A stretch of DNA of 64,000 nucleotides from Hungatella effluvii (GTDB lineage Bacteria > Bacillota > Clostridia > Lachnospirales > Lachnospiraceae), in NCBI RefSeq assembly GCF_003201875.1, contig NZ_QJKD01000015.1, positions 62,001-126,000 of the forward strand, read 5' to 3'. Shown here piece after piece: positions 49,809 to 59,233 of this stretch. The notes under the pieces are model-generated. The model was given only the letters and a program-made list of their open reading frames with translations. It ran no database searches and was not told the DNA's origin. A program made the translations under genes and the position numbers. The stretch's first letter is position 1. Every line of letters begins with the position of its first letter.

Positions 49809-51521
49809 ATGGAAAAAATATGTAAGGTTTCAATTATCGTTCCAGTGTATAATGTAGAAAAATATATCGCTGTTTGTTTATCGTCTCTCATAGTACAGAC
49901 CATTGATAGCTACGAAGTTATTATAGTAGATGATGGGTCTACAGATGGTTCGGCTTCTATTATAAAAAAATACGTAGATGAATATCCACAACTAATCAAG
50001 TTTTATGAAAAAGAAAATGGTGGATTGGGAAGCGCTCGGAATTTAGGACTTCAATATGCCAGCGGTGAATATATAGGTTTTGTAGATTCTGATGACTGGA
50101 TTGATCCCAAAATGTATGCAACCATGTACGAAATGGCTAATAAAGAAAATTTGGATTGTGTTGTGTGTGATTTTACAAGTATCTACGACGGCTGGAAAAC
50201 TGGGTGGGTTTCGCGTGGATATAGGGGGGAGGAAAGTACCCCTACACATTGCGATTTTATGAGACATTGCATGAATCCTGCGACTGCGTGCAATAAACTT
50301 TTTCGAGCAGAAATGTTCTATATTACAAAATTTGCAGAAATATGGTATGAAGATGTTGCAACTACTCCTATTCTATTTTCTTATGCAAATAAAATAGGTT
50401 ATCTACCCATAGCACTTTATTATTATAGACAACAAGATAATTCTATAACGCATAGTGTAAGAAATCCTCATTCTTTGGATATTATTAATGCTTGGGACAG
50501 AGCACTAAACAATTGTAAAGAAGAATATAGAAACGAAATAGTGTATTCAATTTATAAAAGTGTTTGTTCCTTCATTAACTTTAAACCTGAATATGCAGAC
50601 GAATATATTCAATACGCCCGAGAAAATAAAGAGCTATTTTATAATAACAATTATGTTAAAAATGATATAAAAAATAGAGTTATCGAGGATGTGTGTGTAA
50701 AAAGATTAATTCCTAAAAAAATACACTATTTTTGGTTTGGTGGTGGTGAAAAAAGTGAATTAATAAAAAAGTGTATGGCTTCTTGGAAAAAATATGCACC
50801 TGACTATGAGATTATCGAATGGAATGAAAATAATTGTAATATAAATGAATGTGCATATGTAAAGGAAGCATACGAACATAAAAAATGGGCATTTGTAGCT
50901 GATTATTTTAGGATTAAAAAGGTTTATGAAGAGGGTGGAATTTATATGGACACAGACGTAGAACTTACAAATGATATCGCGCCACTTCGATTAAATGAAA
51001 TCTTTTTTGCCTTTGAAACCAGGGGAGCCATTAATGCAGCAACTTTTGGTTCTGTTGCAAAATATCCGCTATTAAAAGATTGGTTGGAGACATATAAAAA
51101 TGATCATTTGGTAAATGCAGATGGTACATATAATACTTCAAATACTATTGTTGTTCGTCTAACCAAATTGTTAACAAAAAAATATAAGTATGAACTAAAT
51201 GGAAAAACGCAACTATTGGGAAATCAAGTGAAAATTTATGCGCCTAATATTTTGACTTTAAATATGTATGACGGAAAAAATATTGCTCAACACCACTATG
51301 ATGCATCTTGGTGGGACGCGAAGGCCGGAGTTACTTCTTATAAGTATGAGGTTTTAAAAGACTATTTTACATTGCTGCCTCATAATTTTACCAATGTAAA
51401 TAAGGATGAATATATTAATTCATTACAAGCACAGATTTGGGCATATGAAAATTCAACATGTTGGAAATTGACTAAACCACTGCGTAAGTTAGTAGATTTT
51501 TTAAGGAGTTATAAAAAGTGA
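49809..51521 (+). CDS. Bifunctional glycosyltransferase: GT2 fused to a GT32-like domain
   Basis: This 570-residue protein has two transferase domains. The N-terminal GT2 domain (1-300) has VSIIVPVYNVEKYI, VIIVDDGSTDGSA and the metal motif FVDSDDWIDP. The C-terminal domain (310-530) is of the DXD sugar-transferase (GT32/Och1-like) type: IPKKIHYFWFGGG, WAFVADYFRIKKVYEEGG and the DXD site YMDTDVEL. The tail WKLTKPLRKLVDFL is a common membrane-associating end in polysaccharide transferases. The start at 49809 has AAAGGAAAC upstream. Its base composition is much richer in A+T than the genes before 49 kb. It overlaps the next gene by 4 bp (GTGA). Confidence 0.88.
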   Translation: MEKICKVSIIVPVYNVEKYIAVCLSSLIVQTIDSYEVIIVDDGSTDGSASIIKKYVDEYPQLIKFYEKENGGLGSARNLGLQYASGEYIGFVDSDDWIDPKMYATMYEMANKENLDCVVCDFTSIYDGWKTGWVSRGYRGEESTPTHCDFMRHCMNPATACNKLFRAEMFYITKFAEIWYEDVATTPILFSYANKIGYLPIALYYYRQQDNSITHSVRNPHSLDIINAWDRALNNCKEEYRNEIVYSIYKSVCSFINFKPEYADEYIQYARENKELFYNNNYVKNDIKNRVIEDVCVKRLIPKKIHYFWFGGGEKSELIKKCMASWKKYAPDYEIIEWNENNCNINECAYVKEAYEHKKWAFVADYFRIKKVYEEGGIYMDTDVELTNDIAPLRLNEIFFAFETRGAINAATFGSVAKYPLLKDWLETYKNDHLVNADGTYNTSNTIVVRLTKLLTKKYKYELNGKTQLLGNQVKIYAPNILTLNMYDGKNIAQHHYDASWWDAKAGVTSYKYEVLKDYFTLLPHNFTNVNKDEYINSLQAQIWAYENSTCWKLTKPLRKLVDFLRSYKK

Positions 51522-52516
51522 ATACAAAATCTAAGGCTATTCTAAGTAAAATCTGGCCATTTAGTACCTTACTCACAGAGCTAGATAAAGTATCTTGCGA
51601 ATTGGAAAATGAACAGATTATAAACAGCAAGTTGGCTATACAATTGAAAACAAAAACTGAGCAATATAATGATGTACTTACTAGTTTGCGTAATCAAGAG
51701 GAGAGTTATGCAGAAAAAAGAAAAATGCTATTTAATGAATTGAATTTTATTAGAAGTGAATTGGAGAGCAAAATTGTTGAAATAGAAAATTTGCAAATAG
51801 AAAATTGTAATATTAAAAAAAATATTGATCAATTAAATAACCAATTAGCGATAAAATTAATTAATAGTAGCTATACTAACTCTGCAGAGTTTTGGGAAAA
51901 ACACTATGAAAATAATGGAAATTCAGGCACTGGTTCGTATAATGCATTGGCTCAATTTAAAGCTGATTTTATAAATCATTGGTTAAATATTCATTCGGTT
52001 GAATCAGTTATAGAATTTGGCTGCGGTGATGGAAACCAACTAAGTCTTATTAATTACAAGAATTATACGGGAATAGATGTTGCACCGATAGTTATAGAAA
52101 GAAACAAAGAGAAATTTAAAGAAGATAAAAGTAAAAAATTTTATGATCGATATCCTAAATACAATTATATGACACGAAAATATCAACTATCATTATCACT
52201 AGATGTTATTTTTCACTTGTTAGAAGACTCCCTTTTTGAAGAATATATGAGGGATTTGTTTGAAAGTTCAGACCAATATGTAATTATATACTCTAGTAAT
52301 CACGAAGAATATACGCGTTGGCCAGAATATAGACATCGAAAGTTTATGAAATATATTCAGGATAATATAATTGGATTTTCCTTGATTGGGTTTGTTCCTA
52401 ATAAGTATCCACATATAATAGGTGAAGAAGAGACTACTACTGAATCTGATTTTTATATCTTTGAGAAAGTAGGCGAAAACCCAAATAACAACACATTCGA
52501 GTATTTTGGGTATTAG
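51518..52516 (+). CDS. Coiled-coil plus class I SAM methyltransferase
   Basis: This 332-residue protein has a long N-terminal coiled coil (about 20-115) and a class I methyltransferase domain with motif I VIEFGCGDGNQL and post-I acidic residue in YTGIDVAP. The start is a GTG overlapping the upstream stop. Methyltransferases joined to coiled coils terminate glycan growth and measure chain length in some O-antigen systems (WbdD in Escherichia coli, with the coiled coil at the other end). By analogy this enzyme could cap the glycan made here; that is inference. It continues directly into the membrane protein gene. Confidence 0.8.
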   Translation: MNTKSKAILSKIWPFSTLLTELDKVSCELENEQIINSKLAIQLKTKTEQYNDVLTSLRNQEESYAEKRKMLFNELNFIRSELESKIVEIENLQIENCNIKKNIDQLNNQLAIKLINSSYTNSAEFWEKHYENNGNSGTGSYNALAQFKADFINHWLNIHSVESVIEFGCGDGNQLSLINYKNYTGIDVAPIVIERNKEKFKEDKSKKFYDRYPKYNYMTRKYQLSLSLDVIFHLLEDSLFEEYMRDLFESSDQYVIIYSSNHEEYTRWPEYRHRKFMKYIQDNIIGFSLIGFVPNKYPHIIGEEETTTESDFYIFEKVGENPNNNTFEYFGY

Positions 52517-52526
52517 AAAGGCTTTT

Positions 52527-53234
52527 ATGAAATTATTTAAAATATTAGTTAAAGAAATCTTGATTTTTTTAGTATGTATCTATTTAAGCGGTTGTATCAA
52601 TGAGTATACTCTGACGACTAAATTACAATATGTATTTGTCATTTGCTACTTTTTTGTGGCATTTAATTTCCTTGATTGGATAATTAGTAAACGAACAATA
52701 TCAACAAAAGTATCGTATCTATTACTAATTATTGTTTTTTTGTTTATAGGTTTGACCATTTTTAAAGGTAAAGGGTTATCATATCAAAAAACATCATTTA
52801 CACTAATTGACACTCGTGATTCACAGTTTAATGAATACAATAGTATTTGGATATCAGATATTTTTGTTGATGGGAAAAGTATTAATTTATCTGAATTCAT
52901 GCTACCTGAGGGGTGGAGTTATATTTCAGAATGGGATGATATTATTTCAGAACCTAGAATTCATGCACCACTTACTTTATCACTTCCAAGGGGCAAGGTA
53001 TTACAAATTCGATTTGCATATTACAATGAATTCCTAAAGACATCATATTTTATTGATGGAAATCAAAAAATTTCTTCACCACAGGTGTTTTCTGATGGTA
53101 AAGAGGGCTATATTTATCAGATACAAAGTAATCAGTATACTCGTCCTTTTATAATGATGATAGGCAAATATATTTTACTGCTCAGTCTTGCTTATACTAT
53201 TTTGTTAAAGTTGTTAAAATTGTCAAGGAAGTGA
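52527..53234 (+). CDS. Membrane protein of unknown function with outer beta domain
   Basis: I do not recognise a family. The 235-residue product has about three N-terminal hydrophobic segments (ILIFLVCIYLSGC, YVFVICYFFVAFNFLDWI, YLLLIIVFLFIGLTIF), an outer beta-rich domain of about 110 residues (TLIDTRDSQFNEYNS onward) and a final membrane helix. The ATG at 52527 has AGAAAGG 5-6 bp upstream; an upstream TTG at 52506 lacks a site. It follows the methyltransferase by 10 bp. The outer domain might act on or bind the surface glycan. Confidence 0.65.
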   Translation: MKLFKILVKEILIFLVCIYLSGCINEYTLTTKLQYVFVICYFFVAFNFLDWIISKRTISTKVSYLLLIIVFLFIGLTIFKGKGLSYQKTSFTLIDTRDSQFNEYNSIWISDIFVDGKSINLSEFMLPEGWSYISEWDDIISEPRIHAPLTLSLPRGKVLQIRFAYYNEFLKTSYFIDGNQKISSPQVFSDGKEGYIYQIQSNQYTRPFIMMIGKYILLLSLAYTILLKLLKLSRK

Positions 53235-53666
53235 TATTTTAAATATATTTATGTTTTTACTGTGCATTAATGTTAAAAAGCAGTAACACTTTTTTTAATG
53301 GATAATTTTTTAGAATATAATGCTTCTTAAAATTATTTTATGTGTTATGACGACAAATTATTTGAAGCTTAACCTCAACTATATAATTTACTTAATATAA
53401 TGGCTCTTCTTGAATTAAATTATTATGTATGACATTTTTTGATTAACACTATAGGTGGAGAACTAAAAATAATAGTTTTCCGCAAAAATAAAATCATTTT
53501 TAAGGCTAAATATTAAAGAATAGATTGAAAACTCACATTAAAATAGCTATATATAAGTGGTCAGGTAAAAGATGGAAACCATAAATATAACTTAATAAAC
53601 AATAAGTAAATACTTGAGTTTAAACGAAAAATTTCTTGATATATTTTGTAATAGAAAGGAGAAACA
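53235..53666 (+). promoter_or_regulatory. A+T-rich spacer with a candidate promoter for the Dlt-like operon
   Basis: This 432-bp gap holds no gene. TTGAAA (53525-53530) and TATATA (53548-53553) are 17 bp apart and could drive the acyl-transfer genes that follow. The rest is A+T-rich with no clear repeats. Confidence 0.55.
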
Positions 53667-55265
53667 ATGTCTCCGTTTACACTTCCATTTTTTTTATTTT
53701 TATGTATTATGATGGTTTTATATTTTAATGTTCCAAAAAAATTTATAAAACATCAGTGGATAATTTTATTAATTGCCAGTTATATTTTTTATGCCTTTAC
53801 TGGTATAAAAATATTAGCATTTTTAATCATAACTACTTTTTCTACATGGTCTGGAGCTATTTGGCTGGAAAAGACAGGACAAAAATACAAAGAACTTGCT
53901 AAAGGTGAAAATTCTGAGAACAAAAAAGAACTTAAGAAAATAGCATTAAGTAAAAAGAGACGTATATTAGCATTGATTTTAGTTTTAAATTTTGGAATCT
54001 TGATTATTTTAAAATACACAAATTTTTTTATAGAAAATATAAACAATATATTTACTATATCTTACTTAGAACCCTTACCAATGGTCCGTTTTTTACTTCC
54101 ATTGGGTATTTCATTCTACACATTTCAATCAATGGGGTACTTAATAGATATTTATCGAGGAAAATATGAAGCTGATAAAAATCCTTTTCAATTTGCTTTA
54201 TTTGTATCTTATTTCCCTCAAATTATTCAAGGCCCCATAAGTAGATATGATGCTTTAGCCAAGCAGTTATATTCATCACATCAGTTCGAGTATGAAAGAG
54301 TTAAATTTGGAATACAACGAATGCTTTGGGGATATTTTAAGAAAATGGTTATAGCAGATAGAATAGCAGTATTTTCAAACGAAGTATTTTCAAATTACTT
54401 AATAAACGATTATAAAGGAATTATAGTCTTTTTAGGGGTCTTTTTATACAGTATTCAAATTTATGCTGATTTTTCTGGAGGTATAGATATTATATGCGGG
54501 GTTTCTCAAATTTTAGGAGTTGATTTAATAGAAAATTTTCGGCATCCATTTTTGGCTAGAAGTGTAGCAGAATTTTGGCAAAGGTGGCATATTACTTTAG
54601 GGGCATGGATGAGGGATTATTTATTCTATCCGCTTGCATTATCTAAAGCGTTTGGAAAACTTTCAAAAAAATTGAGAAAGCTTTGCGGAACTTATGTTGC
54701 AAAAGTATTACCAACTTGCATGGCCTCATTCATTGTCTTTTTAATTGTGGGAATTTGGCATGGCGCAGCTTGGAAGTATATAGCATATGGTTTATATCAG
54801 GCAACATTTGTATCAACAGCGACCCTTCTAGAACCAATTTATTCTAAGTTTCGCCACATGTTAAAAATTAATATACAATGTTATAGCTGGAAAATTTTTC
54901 AAATAGTTAGAACTGTTTTTTTAGTGACTATTGGTAGATATTTTTCCAGAGGGGACTCATTCTTGTCTGCAATACAGATGCTAAAGTCAACGGTTTCAGA
55001 ATTCAATCCGTGGGTGCTGTTTGATGGCAGCTTATATCAATTGGGATTGGATTCTAAAAATTTTCATTTTATGTTAGTAACGATTATAATGCTCTTTACA
55101 ATTGATTACATTCAGGAAAAAGGAATCATAATACGTTATGAAATTGCAAAACTTGACATTGTCCTGCGCTGGGTTATTTATTTTGCAGGCATATTTTCTA
55201 TTATTGTTTTTGGTATATATGGTTTAGGGTACGATTCCAGTAACTTTATCTATCAAGGCTTTTAG
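53667..55265 (+). CDS. MBOAT-family membrane O-acyltransferase (DltB/AlgI-like)
   Basis: This 532-residue multi-span membrane acyltransferase carries the conserved MBOAT His in GIWHGAAWKYIAYG, the REDUCED-helix region FRHPFLARSVAEFWQRWHITL and the HFMLVTIIML C-terminal spans. DltB, AlgI and PatA relatives move acyl groups across the membrane onto glycans. AAAGGAG precedes the ATG. The genes after it (SGNH protein, adenylating ligase, GNAT, carrier protein) supply all other roles of a Dlt-like pathway, so the acyl donor is probably a carrier-protein thioester. Confidence 0.92.
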   Translation: MSPFTLPFFLFLCIMMVLYFNVPKKFIKHQWIILLIASYIFYAFTGIKILAFLIITTFSTWSGAIWLEKTGQKYKELAKGENSENKKELKKIALSKKRRILALILVLNFGILIILKYTNFFIENINNIFTISYLEPLPMVRFLLPLGISFYTFQSMGYLIDIYRGKYEADKNPFQFALFVSYFPQIIQGPISRYDALAKQLYSSHQFEYERVKFGIQRMLWGYFKKMVIADRIAVFSNEVFSNYLINDYKGIIVFLGVFLYSIQIYADFSGGIDIICGVSQILGVDLIENFRHPFLARSVAEFWQRWHITLGAWMRDYLFYPLALSKAFGKLSKKLRKLCGTYVAKVLPTCMASFIVFLIVGIWHGAAWKYIAYGLYQATFVSTATLLEPIYSKFRHMLKINIQCYSWKIFQIVRTVFLVTIGRYFSRGDSFLSAIQMLKSTVSEFNPWVLFDGSLYQLGLDSKNFHFMLVTIIMLFTIDYIQEKGIIIRYEIAKLDIVLRWVIYFAGIFSIIVFGIYGLGYDSSNFIYQGF

Positions 55266-55279
55266 AGGTTAATACTATT

Positions 55280-56326
55280 ATGACACAAAAAATAATACTG
55301 AAAAAATGTTTTTTATTTTTTTTGATATTTACAAGCTTTTTTTATTTGATTCAGAATGTTTTGCGCTATAAATGGGAAAATGATGAATTTATCTCTTCTA
55401 GATTAGAATATTATGCAGAGGAAAAAGATAATACCATTGACATTTTGTTTTTTGGATCTAGTCCAATTTATGCTGGAATAACACCAATAATTATGTGGGA
55501 TGAAGTGGGGGTTACAGGGATAAATTTTGGAATATCACTTCAAAATGCTATGTGTAATTACTATCAATTAAAATATGCGTTGCAAAAACAAACACCAAGT
55601 GTAGTGGTTTTAGATTTTTCTGCACTTTTCGAAGATCGTAAGGCAGATGAGGATTCATATGAAGCGACATATCGAAAAGTAGCAGAAACAATCCCAGATA
55701 AGAAGCTTAAATATGCAATGGTTAAAGACATTACTCATCATAATGAGAATCAGGATATATTATCATATTACTTTCCATTACTCAGATATCACGGACGTTG
55801 GAATGAAATATCTAAGACAGATTTTGTCCCTGATAAGGTGTATAAGAACTACTTTAAGGGCGGTCTACTTAGTACTGCGAGAACTTCAATAGCCCCTGTT
55901 GAAGAGACATATTATAATCCCGATAAGGCAAGTATAAGCCAATATTCTTTACAATATTATAAAAAAATTATTGATCTTTGTAACGAAAAGAATATAAGAA
56001 TATTAGCTATTTCGTTACCGATTTTTGATAGTACTTTTAATTATGCGAGATTTGATGTGTTGAGTGAATTCTGTTCAGAATATGGCATTGATTATATTAA
56101 TTATAATTCTGAGGAGTACCTTGACAATTTAAAATTGGATTTAGAAATGGATTATTATGATAGTGGCCATATGAATATAAATGGCAGTTCGAAGGTTACT
56201 AAAGACCTTGGTAGAAGACTAAAAGAATTATATGACTTAGCAGATCATTCTCAAGATACCGCATATTCAGATTGGGGAAAGCAGTGGAACTTATTTGTAC
56301 AATCTTACGGTGGTGTGTTAGAATAA
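55280..56326 (+). CDS. Membrane-anchored SGNH-type acyl-transfer protein (DltD/AlgX-like role)
   Basis: This 348-residue protein has one N-terminal membrane anchor (CFLFFLIFTSFFYLIQNVL) and an outer SGNH hydrolase fold: block I FFGSSPIYAGI with the nucleophile Ser, and the DxxH block in YYDSGHMNINGSS. SGNH partners of MBOAT proteins complete transfer of the acyl group to the final glycan hydroxyl outside the cell. It starts 14 bp after the MBOAT gene. It is not closely similar to DltD as I remember it, hence no symbol. The fold and position support the role; the substrate is unknown. Confidence 0.85.
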   Translation: MTQKIILKKCFLFFLIFTSFFYLIQNVLRYKWENDEFISSRLEYYAEEKDNTIDILFFGSSPIYAGITPIIMWDEVGVTGINFGISLQNAMCNYYQLKYALQKQTPSVVVLDFSALFEDRKADEDSYEATYRKVAETIPDKKLKYAMVKDITHHNENQDILSYYFPLLRYHGRWNEISKTDFVPDKVYKNYFKGGLLSTARTSIAPVEETYYNPDKASISQYSLQYYKKIIDLCNEKNIRILAISLPIFDSTFNYARFDVLSEFCSEYGIDYINYNSEEYLDNLKLDLEMDYYDSGHMNINGSSKVTKDLGRRLKELYDLADHSQDTAYSDWGKQWNLFVQSYGGVLE

Positions 56327-56357
56327 CTCAAACAAACAGATAATTAAGGAGAAATAG

Positions 56358-57869
56358 ATGATTGTAAATATACTGGATTATTTAGAAAAGTCAGCGATTA
56401 ATTTTCCTGATAAAGTTGGATATTGTGATGAATATGAAAAGGTTACTTTTAAAACATTAAAAAATCGTTCTCAAGCAATTGGTACAAGTGTATCAGAATA
56501 TGTATCAAAGGGAGAACCCGTAGTAGTATATATGGAAAAAAGTGTGGCTATGATTACAGCTTTTTTAGGGGCAGTTTATGCGGGTGCATTTTATGTACCA
56601 TTAGATGTAGATATGCCTCAACATCGGGTAAAACTAATTTTGGAAACGTTAGAAGCAAAGGTGATAATATCTGATAAAAAATGCATTGAAAAGATAAATG
56701 ATATAGGCTTTAATGGAAAAGTTATTATGTATGAAGAGTTATTGTTAACAAAATGTAATTATATAAAATTGCAAAACATACGACGATCAGTTATTGATAG
56801 TGATCCTTTATACGCCATCTTTACTTCTGGTTCAACAGGTATTCCTAAAGGGGTAGTTACTAGCCAGAGATCAGCAATAAATTTTACAGAATGGTATTCA
56901 GAAGCGTTTGCTTTCACAGAAAGTGAAGTATTTGGCAATCAAACACCTTTTTATTTTGATGCTTCAGTAAAAGATATTTATGCAACGCTCCGATGCAGTG
57001 CAACAATGCATATTATACCAAAACATTTGTTTTCGTTTCCGGCAAAATTGATCGAGTTTTTAAACCAACATAAAATTAATTGTATTGATTGGGTTCCATC
57101 AGCATTATGTATGATAGTAAACTTTAAAACTTTCGAAAAAATAAAACCCCAATATTTACGAAAAGTAATGTTCCTCGGTGAAGTGATGCCAACAAAACAG
57201 TTTAATATCTGGAGAAATGCTCTTCCAGATATTAAATATGCTAATTTATATGGACCTACTGAGGCTACGGGAGATTGCACCTATTATAAAGTTGAGCGCG
57301 AACTGGCTAATGATGAGCCTATTCCGATCGGCTATGCATGCGAAAATTCTGATGTCTTAATATTAAATAGTAAAAATGAACTTGTAGAAATAGAAGAAGT
57401 TGGAGAAATTTGTGTTCGGGGAACTTCTTTAGCATTAGGCTATTACAATAATCAAGAAAAAACCGACTCGGTATTTGTTGTAAATCCTTTACAAAAGCAT
57501 TATCGCGAATTGATTTATCGCACAGGTGATTTGGGGAAATATAACAATTTAGGCGAGATTATTTATATTGCTCGCAAAGATTTGCAAATAAAACATATGG
57601 GACATAGAATTGAACTGGGTGAAATTGAAACAGCTTTAAATGCAATTCAGGATATCCAGCAGGTATGTTGTCTTTATGACACATTGAAAGACAAAATAGT
57701 GGTTGTATACGTTGGTGATATTTCTAAAGACAAAATTATTAGTGAAATTAAGCAGTCATTGCCCAAGTATATGATTCCTAATGTTTTTTATAAGGTAGAA
57801 GCATTGCCAATTAACATGAATGGTAAACTAGATCGTGTAGAGCTAAATAAGGAGTATATTACATGCTAA
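56358..57869 (+). CDS. AMP-forming amino-acyl/acyl carrier protein ligase (DltA-like)
   Basis: This 503-residue stand-alone adenylation enzyme has all core motifs: FTSGSTGIPKGVV (A3), NLYGPTEATGDC (A5), YRTGDLGKY (A7), HMGHRIELGEIE (A8) and the catalytic Lys in MNGKLDR (A10). Length equals DltA, which loads D-alanine on its carrier protein. It would activate an amino acid and attach it to the small carrier protein at 58803-59033. Substrate residues cannot be assigned with confidence by eye. It overlaps the GNAT gene by 7 bp. Confidence 0.9.
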   Translation: MIVNILDYLEKSAINFPDKVGYCDEYEKVTFKTLKNRSQAIGTSVSEYVSKGEPVVVYMEKSVAMITAFLGAVYAGAFYVPLDVDMPQHRVKLILETLEAKVIISDKKCIEKINDIGFNGKVIMYEELLLTKCNYIKLQNIRRSVIDSDPLYAIFTSGSTGIPKGVVTSQRSAINFTEWYSEAFAFTESEVFGNQTPFYFDASVKDIYATLRCSATMHIIPKHLFSFPAKLIEFLNQHKINCIDWVPSALCMIVNFKTFEKIKPQYLRKVMFLGEVMPTKQFNIWRNALPDIKYANLYGPTEATGDCTYYKVERELANDEPIPIGYACENSDVLILNSKNELVEIEEVGEICVRGTSLALGYYNNQEKTDSVFVVNPLQKHYRELIYRTGDLGKYNNLGEIIYIARKDLQIKHMGHRIELGEIETALNAIQDIQQVCCLYDTLKDKIVVVYVGDISKDKIISEIKQSLPKYMIPNVFYKVEALPINMNGKLDRVELNKEYITC

Positions 57870-58672
57870 AAAGACTACATAGTTATGAGGAATATAAAAT
57901 TCGAGTGGACCCGTATAAAAAGGGAAAATATTTTTCGAATTGCTATTTTTTACCGGAGAAAATCAAGCAACTTATTGAAGAAAAGAAAATTTATATAGAG
58001 GAATCAGAAAATAATATTTATCTTTTGGAAAAGGAAGAATGCTTTTATCGTTTATATTTTTACATTAAGAACATAGATAATCTGCGATCGTTACAATTAG
58101 GATTACCTTTAGTTATTGAATATCCATATAAAGGTATTTTTTCTGAAAGACAACACATAGAAATAGAAATTATACAGGAACTGGGGTTCTCATTAGGAAG
58201 AGAGAGTAGGCGAATGTCAGCAAAATCCCAGAATATCAAAGTCTCCGAATCATTATATATCAACGAAAAATTTATGATTGACTTTGCTACAAAAGATAAT
58301 ATAGAGGTTGTAGCAGGTATTTTACATCATACATTTTCTCCTCTATACTCTTATTTGCCAACAAAAGCAATGCTGAATGAGCTATTAGATCAAAAAAAAA
58401 TTTTGGTGATAAATATCAACGGAGAAATAGCTGGAATATTAAATATGGATATAGTTAAAAATATATCATGGATTAGGCAGTTAGCAATAGTTGAAAAATT
58501 TCGTGGAAGAGGATATGGCTGGCTTTTATTAAACTATTATCATATGCTTTTCAAAGACGAAGTTCTAGAGTTTATGCAATGGGTAGATATAAACAATGTA
58601 TCAGCTATTAGATTATATGAAAAAGCAGGATATAAATTTGATGATTTGAGAGCAAATGAATATATTTTATAA
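57863..58672 (+). CDS. GNAT-family acetyltransferase
   Basis: This 269-residue protein has a C-terminal GNAT domain (about 130-269): IRQLAIVEKFRGRGYGWLLLNYY holds the acetyl-CoA pyrophosphate loop RGRGYG, and VDINNVSAIRLYEKAGYKF is motif B. The N-terminal 120 residues are unassigned. Because it is coupled between the adenylating ligase and the carrier protein, it may N-acylate the carried amino acid, so that an N-acetyl amino acid rather than a free one is moved to the glycan. That is inference from context. Classical dlt operons lack such a gene. Confidence 0.85.
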   Translation: MLKRLHSYEEYKIRVDPYKKGKYFSNCYFLPEKIKQLIEEKKIYIEESENNIYLLEKEECFYRLYFYIKNIDNLRSLQLGLPLVIEYPYKGIFSERQHIEIEIIQELGFSLGRESRRMSAKSQNIKVSESLYINEKFMIDFATKDNIEVVAGILHHTFSPLYSYLPTKAMLNELLDQKKILVININGEIAGILNMDIVKNISWIRQLAIVEKFRGRGYGWLLLNYYHMLFKDEVLEFMQWVDINNVSAIRLYEKAGYKFDDLRANEYIL

Positions 58673-58802
58673 TAATATATTATAACTGCAATGGTAAAAC
58701 TAACGAATTTTTGTCAATATTATATTCGAAATAGTCCAATGGCTTTATATAAATGGTCTGAAATTTTTGAAAACACATATTAAAACTCAGGAAGGAAAAA
58801 AG

Positions 58803-59033
58803 ATGGAAAAATTATTACAGGTACTTAACGAGGTTAGATCCGATGTAGATTTTGCAAATGAAGGGAAATTGATTGATAATGGAATTTTAGATTCGTTTGA
58901 TATCATCCAAGTCGTAACTGAATTAAATGATGCTTTTGATATTGAAATTTCTGTTGAGGATTTAGTACCAGAAAACTTTAATACAGCATATGCAATGATG
59001 GAGCTGATACAGAGATTACAACAGGAAGATTAG
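58803..59033 (+). CDS. Acyl carrier protein (DltC-like)
   Basis: This 76-residue acidic carrier protein has the phosphopantetheine attachment Ser in DNGILDSFDIIQVV and a DltC-like end (DLVPENFNTAYAMMELIQRL). The start at 58803 has AGGAAGG 8-9 bp upstream. It would hold the aminoacyl or acylamino group made by the ligase at 56358-57869 for use by the MBOAT protein. It is the last gene before the IS66-family element, which begins 52 bp downstream, so any later genes of the operon may have been lost. Confidence 0.9.
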   Translation: MEKLLQVLNEVRSDVDFANEGKLIDNGILDSFDIIQVVTELNDAFDIEISVEDLVPENFNTAYAMMELIQRLQQED

Positions 59034-59084
59034 ACGTAAGTCGGTAAACTGCCGAGGTGTAAAATAAAGGGTATAAATCATTAG

Positions 59085-59106
59085 GTAATCGCCAAGTATT
59101 AGGGTG
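59085..59106 (+). repeat. Left inverted repeat of the IS66-family element
   Basis: This 22-bp end begins GTAATCGCCAAGTATTAG and matches the reverse complement of the right end at 61980-62001 at 20 of 22 positions. Confidence 0.85.
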
Positions 59107-59233
59107 GATTGCGCCATACCACAAATTCCTTCATAATGAGCATAGCTAGATGCAAGCATTTTGCTCCACAATTCATGAATTGTTATGATAGATGCTGGCA
59201 TTTTACTACATAATTATGGAGGTGTTTCAAACA

